Shown in pieces: positions 1-6,006 of a stretch of 6,715 bases of DNA. The translations under genes were made by a program, and so were the position numbers. This DNA is from Sphingobacterium sp. UBA1575. GTDB lineage: Bacteria > Bacteroidota > Bacteroidia > Sphingobacteriales > Sphingobacteriaceae. The stretch lies in contig DCOH01000002.1 of the NCBI GenBank assembly GCA_002322865.1, positions 33,211-39,925 of the forward strand, given 5' to 3'. Within the stretch, counting starts at the first letter, position 1. Every line of letters begins with the position of its first letter. Below the pieces are notes generated by a model, which was not told the DNA's origin, searched no databases, and saw nothing but the letters and a program-made list of their open reading frames with translations.

Positions 1-400
1 GGCTGCCCGGGAGCAGCTCGGAAAAACCATCATCTATAACCTGAATCCATCCGATAATGAGCTGTTTGCAGCGATGGCTGGGAACTTCAATGATGGCGAG
101 ATCATCGGAAAAATGCAGTTCGGATCCGGTTGGTGGTACAACGACCAAAAAGATGGAATGACCAGACAGATCAATGCCCTTTCCAATATTGGCCTATTGA
201 GCCGCTTTGTGGGTATGCTGACAGATTCCAGAAGTTTCCTTTCCTTCCCTCGACATGAATATTTCAGACGTTTGCTCTGCAATATCTTTGCGGAGGACAT
301 CAAAAATGGCGAATTGCCGCATGATATGCCATGGATCGGAAAAATGATCCAAGATATCTGTTATTATAATGCCAAATCCTATTTCCCTTTCCAGGGTTAG
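1..400 (+). CDS. uxaC: Glucuronate isomerase, C-terminal fragment (5' end outside window)
   Basis: This is the last 132 codons of uronate isomerase (EC 5.3.1.12), which interconverts D-glucuronate and D-fructuronate, and D-galacturonate and D-tagaturonate, at the start of cytoplasmic hexuronate catabolism. The reading frame is open from base 2 and no start codon is expected here. Two blocks typical of the family's C-terminal end are visible: GSGWWYNDQKDGM (fragment residues 41-53) and GLLSRFVGMLTDSRSF followed by PRHEYFRR (residues 64-90). The family is about 470 residues long, so roughly a quarter of the protein is present. The fragment ends ICYYNAKSYFPFQG, and its TAG stop overlaps the TAA stop of the opposing gene. 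The last codons also form part of a terminator hairpin. No neighbouring hexuronate gene is visible, so any operon partners lie upstream of the window. The family call is secure. Confidence 0.95.
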   Translation, partial: AAREQLGKTIIYNLNPSDNELFAAMAGNFNDGEIIGKMQFGSGWWYNDQKDGMTRQINALSNIGLLSRFVGMLTDSRSFLSFPRHEYFRRLLCNIFAEDIKNGELPHDMPWIGKMIQDICYYNAKSYFPFQG

Positions 401-407
401 GATTTTT
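374..407 (+). terminator. Intrinsic terminator inside the overlapping 3' ends of uxaC and the LOG gene
   Basis: AAATCCTA (374-381) pairs perfectly with TAGGATTT (398-405). Inside this stem CCCT (385-388) pairs with AGGG (393-396) around a TTCC loop. On the + strand the hairpin runs into ATTTTT (402-407), so it fits a rho-independent terminator for uxaC. The 5' arm codes for residues near the end of UxaC, and the 3' arm contains its TAG stop. On the - strand the same hairpin follows the stop of the LOG gene but is trailed by only three T residues, so it may work weakly in that direction as well. The pairing is seen directly; function is inferred. Confidence 0.7.
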
Positions 408-984
408 CCAGGTTGAGCCATTTAGGCACTTCCGGGGCAATATAAGCATCCATTTTATCCAGAAGATCATGGATATTGTTGGCATAGAGCAGCATGTCCT
501 GATTTTCCTTTTTCAAGAGTCCTGCATCTACCATATGCTTGATGAACTGGATAAGATGATCGTAGAAACCATCCACGTTCAATAGCCCGATGGGTTTTTG
601 ATGCAGGCCCAATTGGCTCCAGGTCAACATTTCGAAGAGTTCTTCCATGGTACCGAATCCTCCGGGCAGCGCAATAACCGCATCGCACAAGTTGTTCATC
701 TTAGCTTTACGTTCGTGCATGGTATCCACTTCAATCAGTTGGCTGATTCCGGTATGTCCTATCTCCTTGCTGTTCAAGAATTTTGGGATCACACCGACCA
801 CCTGGCCGCCATTCTCCATCACGCTATCCGCTATTCCACCCATCAAACCTACTCTTCCACCGCCGTAAACCAGTTGAATGCCCTTTTCGGCAAATACCTT
901 CCCCACCATACGGGCAGATTCCATATATACTTTTTCGTGGCCTGGACTAGAGGCACAGAACACCACAATCTGTTTTAATTTCAT
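397..984 (-). CDS. LOG-family (TIGR00730) nucleotide 5'-monophosphate phosphoribohydrolase
   Basis: The 195-residue protein is a Rossmann-fold LOG-family enzyme. Characterised members hydrolyse cytokinin riboside 5'-monophosphates or other nucleoside monophosphates to free base and ribose 5-phosphate in the cytoplasm. Visible motifs are the N-terminal strand IVVFCASS (6-13), LVYGGGRVGLMGG (38-50), MHERKAKM (89-96) and the signature PGGFGTMEE (107-115), whose glutamates belong to the active site in the family. The length is normal. I chose ATG at 984 because MKLKQIVVFCASS is the usual family start; a longer frame reaches 1035 but would cross the preceding gene's terminator. No good Shine-Dalgarno sequence is present. 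The gene is co-directional with the beta-barrel gene, 84 bases downstream of it, and overlaps uxaC by four bases at the stop codons. Databases often label this family 'lysine decarboxylase', which is misleading. The physiological substrate here is unknown. Confidence 0.92.
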   Translation of the reverse strand: MKLKQIVVFCASSPGHEKVYMESARMVGKVFAEKGIQLVYGGGRVGLMGGIADSVMENGGQVVGVIPKFLNSKEIGHTGISQLIEVDTMHERKAKMNNLCDAVIALPGGFGTMEELFEMLTWSQLGLHQKPIGLLNVDGFYDHLIQFIKHMVDAGLLKKENQDMLLYANNIHDLLDKMDAYIAPEVPKWLNLEKS

Positions 985-1005
985 GCTGCAATCTAGCAAT
1001 TTTAT

Positions 1006-1035
1006 CAAAATAAAAGGCCGGAGGCGGGGAGCCAA
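1006..1035 (-). promoter_or_regulatory. Candidate promoter of the LOG gene
   Basis: On the - strand TTG (1035-1033), a 19-base spacer and TTATTTTG (1013-1006) match the Bacteroidota pattern TTG-N19..21-TAnnTTTG with one mismatch in the -7 box. Transcription would start near base 1000, leaving a leader of roughly 15 bases before ATG 984. The element is superimposed on the terminator of the upstream beta-barrel gene: the spacer lies in the hairpin and the -7 box in the T-rich tail. The T-rich tail of a terminator could resemble a -7 box by chance, so confidence is moderate. Confidence 0.4.
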
Positions 1036-1043
1036 CGACCTTT
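1007..1043 (-). terminator. Intrinsic terminator after the beta-barrel protein gene
   Basis: On the - strand AAAGGTCG (1043-1036) pairs with CGGCCTTT (1020-1013), eight pairs including one G-T wobble. A short inner GGC/GCC stem surrounds a TCCCC loop. The hairpin is followed by TATTTT. It begins about 25 bases after the TAA stop of the beta-barrel gene, the usual place for a rho-independent terminator. On the + strand the wobble becomes a C-A mismatch, so the structure favours - strand transcripts. Confidence 0.75.
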
Positions 1044-1068
1044 ATTAACTAAACATTGAAACAAAATC

Positions 1069-3489
1069 TTAATTCGCCCTATTGGTTTCCTCGTTGTTCG
1101 ATTCCTTCTTGCGGAATTGTTGTTTTAGGTTACCAAATTTATAGGTATATGTCAATCGCACTGTCTGGTTATCATTATATTGCCTAAAAGTGGATTGGAA
1201 TTCATTGAAATCAGTACTTACGGTATTTTTATTTGTCCGGAAAATATCGGTCACTGCCAATTTCAAAGAGCTGCGTTGATCCTTGAAATTATAGTTCATC
1301 CCAGCATCGATGTTCCATCTACCATGAATCTTGTACACATTGTATAGGAATGGTGTGCTACCGTTAAAGCTCAATTCTGCCGATAGGGCACTGTTGATCT
1401 TAAAGGTATGCATACTGTTTGCTTGGATAAAGAAGGAACCAAGGTCTGCAAAATGCCCGGCAATCGGTCCTTTAAAGTGCATGTAAATACCGGTAAAGTT
1501 ATTGTTCATCGTCCAGAATTTACCTATTCGATAAGGGGCATTGATATTGATATAGGATGTGCTTGTTTTCGCTAAGTTTTCTCTGGTAATCCAGGTTTCG
1601 TTGCTAATGGAATCCTGCCCTAAACTTTCCACCATCGCATCGTTAGTGATATCGGTTCCTAACGTAACGTTGAACATCTGCATCAAGGTATAAGTCAAGG
1701 TCAATCCATGGGTATATTGCGGTTTTACATAAGGGTTACCTTCTTGGAAAGTCAACTTATCGATGTAATAACGGAAAGGATTCAAGAACCTATAATTCGG
1801 TCTGGTGATCTTTTTCGCATAGCCAAAATTCAGGATATGGTTCTGACTGATGTTATAGCCCACATTTGCAGAAGGGAACAGGTCAAAATAATCCCGTTTT
1901 ACGCGGTTGTTCTTGGTTACGGAATTACCATCCGAAATGGTATATTCTCCGCGTAAACCTGCTTTCAACGACCATTTTCCGATGGCCCTGCTGTAATCCG
2001 CATAGGCGGCTGCAATCTGTTCGGTATAGATGAACAGGTTCGAGCGATTGGCGATGTCTACCCAGTCCCCCGCCTGCGTTAAAGAATCAAATTGCAGGTT
2101 ATTATCAGATTTTACATTACTGTATTTCAGTCCGGTTTCTATTTTACCCTTTCCAACGATTTTCTCCAAATCTAATTTGGCTACATAGATATCGATGGTT
2201 GATGGCATGGCCGAACGTTCTTTTTGAACTGGATAATAAAGACTGCCATCTGGTCTTTCAGTTCTATAGATATAATCATTGTCGTTGCTGTTTTTGAACA
2301 TGCTCCAATCCAAATCAAATACCAACCGACTACCTAATGTATCCAATTTATACTCGTTGTTAAAGTTGGTCGAGTATCTGTTGAAACGGTTATCACTGAT
2401 GGCAGTGGTTCTTAGGATAGAATCAACGACCGAAGGGTTTTTGGAAATATCGGTATTGGAAATATTCTCACTGATCTCCTCGTTATTGTTTCCTGTGAAC
2501 TGGAGCATCATGGTATTCCTGTTGGAAGTCTTCTGCTCCACGCCGAATCTATAATTGTGGTTCTTTTCGGTTTCCACCAAGAAAGCTTCCTGATTAAAGT
2601 CTGTAGAAACATTGCCATTGGCAATGGTGCGTTCCAGATCGAGATCAAATTGGCGTTTGTTCTGGGTATAGGCATAAGAACCGAACAAGGTCGTATTGTT
2701 CTTTTTATAGTTGAGGTTTAAACTGGAGTTTCCCCGGTAGTGTTCGCCTTTGGCGCCACTCACCAAGAATGTTCCATTAAATCCTTCTAGGTTGTTCTTT
2801 TTCATCACGATATTGATAGAGCCTACTGCACCTTCCGCATCATCTTTAGCGGAACGTGTGGTACTTACTTCCACACTTTTGATCATACTACCATCGGTAG
2901 ATTTCAGGAAAGTAGCCAATTGTTCTCCCGTCATAAAGGTTTGTCGCCCATCGATGGTAATTGTTACACCTTGCTGTCCCATTAATTGCAGATTATCGTC
3001 CTTATCAACGCTTACCCCTGGCGCTCTCTTCAAGACCTCCAAGGCATTGTTCCCTGCAGCAACGGTGGAATTCTCCACGTTAAGGATCAGTTTTCCATTT
3101 TTACTTTGCACCATGGGAACTTGCCCCTGAACCGTTACGGCCTCAATGGCTAGGCTCTGTGGGCTCAATTGGATAGTAGGCACCTGGATATTCTTATCGC
3201 CCAATTCAAATACGGCCGATTTTGCCACAGCAAAACCTACCGAGGTCACTTGGATGTAATAGCTTCCTTTAGGGGCTTTTAAAATACTGTAATCGCCATT
3301 CTCATCGGTTACTGCCGTTTTGATCAGCACGTTAGCTGATGACGACATTAGGTAAACCGAAGCGGAGGCTACTGGTTGATTGCTTGCGTTAATGACTTTG
3401 CCCTTTACATCCGCATCCTGCATGCCCGCAAATGATTGGCCTATCATCCCGACAAGCATCAAAATAAAGAGGGTAATTATTCTTCCCAT
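1069..3489 (-). CDS. Outer-membrane beta-barrel protein, TonB-dependent-receptor-like, with carboxypeptidase-regulatory-like domain
   Basis: This 806-residue protein begins with a signal peptide (MGRIITLFIL..., hydrophobic to about residue 18, likely cleavage after SFA near 21). Residues about 27-108 form a carboxypeptidase-D regulatory-like beta-sandwich (ADVKGKVINASNQPVASASV...). Residues about 120-230 are a plug-like domain with LKRAPGVSVD (153-162), TITIDGRQT (176-184) and ending AEGAVGSINIVMKK (218-231). The rest is a long barrel region of alternating aromatic and polar strands, ending TVRLTYTYKFG plus a 20-residue polar tail. It fits the Bacteroidota 'outer membrane beta-barrel family' (OMP_b-brl_3 type) rather than SusC: no SusD-like lipoprotein gene adjoins it. 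Ligand and TonB dependence cannot be read from the sequence. The start at 3489 gives a complete signal peptide. It lies 91 bases downstream of the PspC-domain gene, separated by a hairpin, and could be read from that operon or from its own unrecognised promoter. Confidence 0.88.
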   Translation of the reverse strand: MGRIITLFILMLVGMIGQSFAGMQDADVKGKVINASNQPVASASVYLMSSSANVLIKTAVTDENGDYSILKAPKGSYYIQVTSVGFAVAKSAVFELGDKNIQVPTIQLSPQSLAIEAVTVQGQVPMVQSKNGKLILNVENSTVAAGNNALEVLKRAPGVSVDKDDNLQLMGQQGVTITIDGRQTFMTGEQLATFLKSTDGSMIKSVEVSTTRSAKDDAEGAVGSINIVMKKNNLEGFNGTFLVSGAKGEHYRGNSSLNLNYKKNNTTLFGSYAYTQNKRQFDLDLERTIANGNVSTDFNQEAFLVETEKNHNYRFGVEQKTSNRNTMMLQFTGNNNEEISENISNTDISKNPSVVDSILRTTAISDNRFNRYSTNFNNEYKLDTLGSRLVFDLDWSMFKNSNDNDYIYRTERPDGSLYYPVQKERSAMPSTIDIYVAKLDLEKIVGKGKIETGLKYSNVKSDNNLQFDSLTQAGDWVDIANRSNLFIYTEQIAAAYADYSRAIGKWSLKAGLRGEYTISDGNSVTKNNRVKRDYFDLFPSANVGYNISQNHILNFGYAKKITRPNYRFLNPFRYYIDKLTFQEGNPYVKPQYTHGLTLTYTLMQMFNVTLGTDITNDAMVESLGQDSISNETWITRENLAKTSTSYININAPYRIGKFWTMNNNFTGIYMHFKGPIAGHFADLGSFFIQANSMHTFKINSALSAELSFNGSTPFLYNVYKIHGRWNIDAGMNYNFKDQRSSLKLAVTDIFRTNKNTVSTDFNEFQSTFRQYNDNQTVRLTYTYKFGNLKQQFRKKESNNEETNRAN

Positions 3490-3529
3490 GGTTAGTTTTT
3501 ATATGTTTTCTAAGGTTTGGTTTTATTTA

Positions 3530-3567
3530 ATAGACGAAGCTTCCCTTCTATAGGTTGCTTCGTCTAT
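3530..3567 (-). terminator. Perfect 11-bp inverted repeat between the PspC-domain gene and the beta-barrel gene
   Basis: ATAGACGAAGC (3530-3540) and GCTTCGTCTAT (3557-3567) are exact reverse complements separated by 16 bases. On the - strand the loop could add a small CCT/AGG pairing. The hairpin starts 14 bases after the stop codon of the PspC-domain gene, which is where a terminator would sit. However, the - strand sequence after it is TAAATAAAACC, without a T run. The T-rich tail (ATATTTTT) is on the + strand side, where no gene is present. It could therefore be a weak or factor-assisted terminator, an mRNA-stabilising structure or a protein-binding site. The repeat is certain; its role is not. 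Confidence 0.5.
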
Positions 3568-3580
3568 GTTATATTTTTGA

Positions 3581-5455
3581 TTAACTGTTACGCTGAGCGT
3601 CCCGGATCTGTTTCTTAACCTCATCCTGCGCTTCTTTAATCTGTTTTAAGGCCTCTCTCTGCGCTTCTTTTGCTTCTTTCTGCGCTTCCTTCAAGGCTTC
3701 TTTAGCTTCTCGCTGTGCCTCTTTTACGGCATCTTCTGCTTCTTCTTTGGCATCTTTCTCCGCTTCTTCCGCCTCTTCTTTAGCGTCTTCTAAAGCTTTT
3801 AAACGCTCTTCTTCCATTTTCTTCACACAACGCAATCCCGCTTTGGTCATGATCCATTCGGAAAGTTTCTCGCCTTCATTGTTCGGACAATCATAAGCCC
3901 AAATATCCTGCACCTTGTTTTCTACATTGTCGTTGATCATCACTTTAGTACCGATTGGTAAGAACATTTTGATGCTCACGTGTTGATCCCTAATGATCGG
4001 TTGTTTAAGGATGGAGAAATGGCTATCGAAAAGGATATTTTCTCCGTTCTGCTGTACCTGGTATTTGATCTGGGAAGCACGTGCTGATGCATCACCATAG
4101 CTGTTTCCTCTTGAAAAATAATTGTACTGCATATAAGGAGCCTTTAAGGAATCAATGGCTTCAAAACGAATCCCGATATTGTCCCTTAATACCCCAGATA
4201 TGGTTTTTCCATTCCTCGTCACCTCAAATTTGTTGGATCTGAAATCCTCATCCGAAGCTTTGATCACTCGAACATCATTTAAGGAAATGATGTACTGGGC
4301 TTTTTTCTCCATCGGTTTTTCCACACTGATCGTGCTTTCCTCTTTAAATTCCTGATTCGTAACGATCACCATGTATAGGATCACGATGATGGAACCTACC
4401 CAAGCGGCAAACATGGAAACACTTGCATAATTATTCAATGGACTTCCTTTGAACAATACCCTCAGCATCAGGAAGAAAAAGGCCAAAAACGGAATGCCAA
4501 TGGCTAAGAACCCTGCTGTTATGGCAATGAATGCGGAAGTTGGCTCCAATATTTCCAACGGTGGAAAGTAGATGTCATTATCATATCCCATGATGTTCAA
4601 TACATTGAACACCCAAAAGATGAACAGACCAACAACAGTTGCTCCAGATACAAACAACCCAATGGATGCAAATATCTTACCTAAAAGCGAGAAGGATCTG
4701 CCTATCACATCACCTGCCGAACGTGCTCCTCGATTAAACTGCTCGCCGGCGCCCGAAAAATTTTCGCGCACATTCTTCATCTCCTCATCGAAGGATTTTT
4801 TGAAGTTATGTAGGTTTGCCTGCTCCCCACGCATCGCCAATTTATCAGCCCGCGTTAATGCTTTCGGCATGACCGCCCATAGCACAAAGTATAATAACAC
4901 CCCTGATCCCCCAAAAAGGAAAAACAGAATGAAGATGATCCTTACCCATTTCGATTCGATGTTGAAATATTGCGCCAAACCGCTACATACCCCACCGAAA
5001 ACCTTATCGTCCATGTCGCGCATCAATCTTTTCGACATGGTATAGTTCGCAAAGCTCGATTCGTTATCAACGGGCTCTCCTTGTGTAGCATTCGGCTCTT
5101 CCGTAAAACCAGACTCTCCCTCTGCTTGGAATGTGTTCCCTTCAGTACGTGCATCCGAACGGTTTTCGCTTTGGATTTCATCTTCTAATTCCGCATCGAA
5201 ATCACTTACGCGTCCCATTTGGGCGATTACTTCATTGACATCCTCCATATTGATGACCTCCTTACGCCCGCTATGGATGCGCTCAGAAAACATTTCAGCA
5301 ATACGGTTTTCAATATCTTCCAAGATTTCTCGGCTATCCTCTGATTTTCCAAAGTGCCTTTTGATCTCGATCATGTAGGCCCTTAGGGTCTCGTATGCAT
5401 CCTCCTCAATGTGGAAAACGATACTATTTATATTAATGATGATGGTCTTGTTCAT
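3581..5455 (-). CDS. PspC-domain membrane protein with HAAS-like N-terminus and coiled-coil tail
   Basis: The 624-residue protein is multidomain. Residues 1-90 are helical (HIEEDAYETLRAYMIEIKRHF, then EDIENRIAEMF and EDVNEVIAQMG) and resemble the PadR-associated HAAS-type helical region. Residues 91-140 are an acidic, low-complexity linker. Residues 141-199 are a PspC domain (SKRLMRDMDDKVFGGVCSGLAQYF... to the hydrophobic VRIIFILFF...YFVLWAVMPKA). Further membrane segments lie near 262-287, 307-333 and 345-365. The basic loop RVLFKGSPLNN and the acidic loop after 290 suggest that the C-terminal part from about 370 is periplasmic. That part is a beta-rich domain with cysteines at 523 and 543, ending in a charged helical tail (546-624). 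PspC domains occur in phage-shock envelope-stress proteins, but this is not the small PspC of enterobacteria. The padR stop is only 25 bases upstream, so the two genes form an operon. A role in sensing envelope state and controlling PadR is inference. Confidence 0.88.
   Translation of the reverse strand: MNKTIIININSIVFHIEEDAYETLRAYMIEIKRHFGKSEDSREILEDIENRIAEMFSERIHSGRKEVINMEDVNEVIAQMGRVSDFDAELEDEIQSENRSDARTEGNTFQAEGESGFTEEPNATQGEPVDNESSFANYTMSKRLMRDMDDKVFGGVCSGLAQYFNIESKWVRIIFILFFLFGGSGVLLYFVLWAVMPKALTRADKLAMRGEQANLHNFKKSFDEEMKNVRENFSGAGEQFNRGARSAGDVIGRSFSLLGKIFASIGLFVSGATVVGLFIFWVFNVLNIMGYDNDIYFPPLEILEPTSAFIAITAGFLAIGIPFLAFFFLMLRVLFKGSPLNNYASVSMFAAWVGSIIVILYMVIVTNQEFKEESTISVEKPMEKKAQYIISLNDVRVIKASDEDFRSNKFEVTRNGKTISGVLRDNIGIRFEAIDSLKAPYMQYNYFSRGNSYGDASARASQIKYQVQQNGENILFDSHFSILKQPIIRDQHVSIKMFLPIGTKVMINDNVENKVQDIWAYDCPNNEGEKLSEWIMTKAGLRCVKKMEEERLKALEDAKEEAEEAEKDAKEEAEDAVKEAQREAKEALKEAQKEAKEAQREALKQIKEAQDEVKKQIRDAQRNS
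3587..3784 (-). repeat. Six tandem 33-bp units encoding an 11-residue (hendecad) coiled-coil repeat
   Basis: Residues 558-623 of the PspC-domain protein divide without gaps into six 11-residue units, from AKEEAEEAEKD to VKKQIRDAQRN. Position 1 is Ala (Val in the last), position 5 is Ala or Ile, position 8 is always Ala, and position 11 is Asp, Glu or Asn. The other positions are mostly Lys, Glu, Arg and Gln. A period of 11 with small residues at positions 1, 5 and 8 is characteristic of hendecad coiled coils. The DNA is strongly purine-rich on the coding strand, as expected for Lys and Glu codons. The units are diverged at the DNA level, so this is not a young satellite. Confidence 0.8.
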
Positions 5456-5480
5456 GACAGTATTTAGTTAATAGTTTAGA

Positions 5481-5816
5481 TTATATTTCACGGTTAGCAA
5501 TCGATATCTCCACGGCAAACAGTAATTCCTTCCAGGTGATATCCAGTTTCTTCAACACTTCCAATCCTTCGGAAGTAATCTGGTAGTACTTTCTTGGTGG
5601 ACCTGATGTAGACTCCTGCCAACTATAACTCAACAAGCCATTGTTCTTCAACCTCGTCAATAGTGGATAGAGCGTCCCTTCAACCACCAACAACTCTGCC
5701 TTCTTCAATTCGGCAATGATGTCTGAGGCATATATTTCTCCCCGAGAAATTATGGATAGAATACAGTACTCCAGTATTCCTTTCCTCATTTGGGTTTGTG
5801 TATTTTCTGCTATCAT
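5481..5816 (-). CDS. PadR-family transcriptional repressor
   Basis: The 111-residue protein has the PadR winged-helix pattern: KGILEYCILSIIS (helix 1), YASDIIAELKKAELLVVEGTLYPLLTRLKNNGLL (the recognition-helix region with the hallmark EGTLYPLLxRLxxxGLL), then PPRKYYQITSEG as the wing. A short C-terminal helix serves for dimerisation. This is the small subfamily-2-like type without a long C-terminal domain. I chose ATG 5816 (MIAENTQTQMRKG...) because the ENTQTQMRKG lead-in looks like related proteins. An upstream ATG at 5855 would lie within the promoter, and ATG 5789 is a shorter alternative (102 residues). The gene is first in an operon with the PspC-domain gene, a common Bacteroidota pairing. 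PadR proteins generally repress their own operon, and the dyad at 5845-5865 is a good candidate operator. The inducer is unknown. Confidence 0.93.
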   Translation of the reverse strand: MIAENTQTQMRKGILEYCILSIISRGEIYASDIIAELKKAELLVVEGTLYPLLTRLKNNGLLSYSWQESTSGPPRKYYQITSEGLEVLKKLDITWKELLFAVEISIANREI

Positions 5817-5823
5817 AACAATA

Positions 5824-5855
5824 CAAAGATATATCCTTTGGATGGTACTTTGCAA
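5824..5855 (-). promoter_or_regulatory. padR operon promoter (Bacteroidota type)
   Basis: On the - strand the -7 element TATCTTTG (5831-5824) matches TAnnTTTG perfectly. TTG (5855-5853) lies 21 bases upstream as the -33 element, and AT-rich DNA precedes it. The -7 box ends only seven bases before ATG 5816, so the transcript would have almost no leader. The sequence match is direct; activity is inferred from the known consensus. Confidence 0.75.
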
Positions 5856-5865
5856 TACATAGTAC
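5845..5865. promoter_or_regulatory. Candidate PadR operator dyad
   Basis: GTACTTTG (5845-5852), a five-base spacer and CATAGTAC (5858-5865) form an inverted repeat matching at seven of eight positions, centred on base 5855. It covers the -33 element of the padR promoter, so a bound dimer would block RNA polymerase. PadR dimers bind palindromes of about this size, often in their own promoter. Assignment to this PadR protein is an inference from position and symmetry. Confidence 0.6.
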
Positions 5866-6006
5866 TATAAAAATTTAAAATAAATTTTTAATTAGCTGAT
5901 TTTCAATAGAATAATTTTTTAATAAAAAGATTAAGAAAATGTAATCATTATAAAAAATACCTGAAAAGCCTTTTTATTACGAGATATTAATCCGATTTTA
6001 GGCATA

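Noticed and set aside
598..978. Open frame on the + strand opposite the LOG gene
   Set aside because: Its translation has no recognisable family pattern, and the LOG protein with full motifs occupies the other strand.
397..984. Lysine decarboxylase annotation for the LOG-family gene
   Set aside because: The PGGxGTxxE motif and size are those of the nucleotide phosphoribohydrolase family; there is no pyridoxal-phosphate decarboxylase fold.
985..1035. A 17-codon N-terminal extension of the LOG protein starting at 1035
   Set aside because: It would cross the terminator hairpin of the upstream gene, and the family normally begins at MKLKQIVVFCASS, encoded from 984.
2750..3130. Open frame on the + strand opposite the plug region of the beta-barrel gene
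   Set aside because: It is an antisense shadow; the protein is low in complexity and matches nothing I recognise.
1069..3489. SusC-type polysaccharide-utilisation transporter
   Set aside because: No SusD-like gene or glycan enzyme adjoins it, and at 806 residues it is shorter than typical SusC proteins.
4572..5045. 157-codon open frame on the + strand opposite the PspC-domain gene
   Set aside because: It lies wholly within a well-supported gene on the other strand and shows no domain or start signal.
5817..5855. A 13-codon N-terminal extension of PadR starting at 5855
   Set aside because: That ATG lies in the -33 element and operator, upstream of the -7 box, so it would not be on the mRNA.
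5950..5977. ATAAAAA/TTTTTAT inverted repeat in the divergent intergenic region
   Set aside because: All seven pairs are A-T in very AT-rich DNA, with a 14-base loop; it is expected by chance and has no gene ending nearby to terminate.
5866..6006. Promoter for the VanZ-like gene
   Set aside because: TAATTTTT near 5912 resembles a -7 box but no TTG lies at the right distance, and no better match is present, so I do not annotate one.
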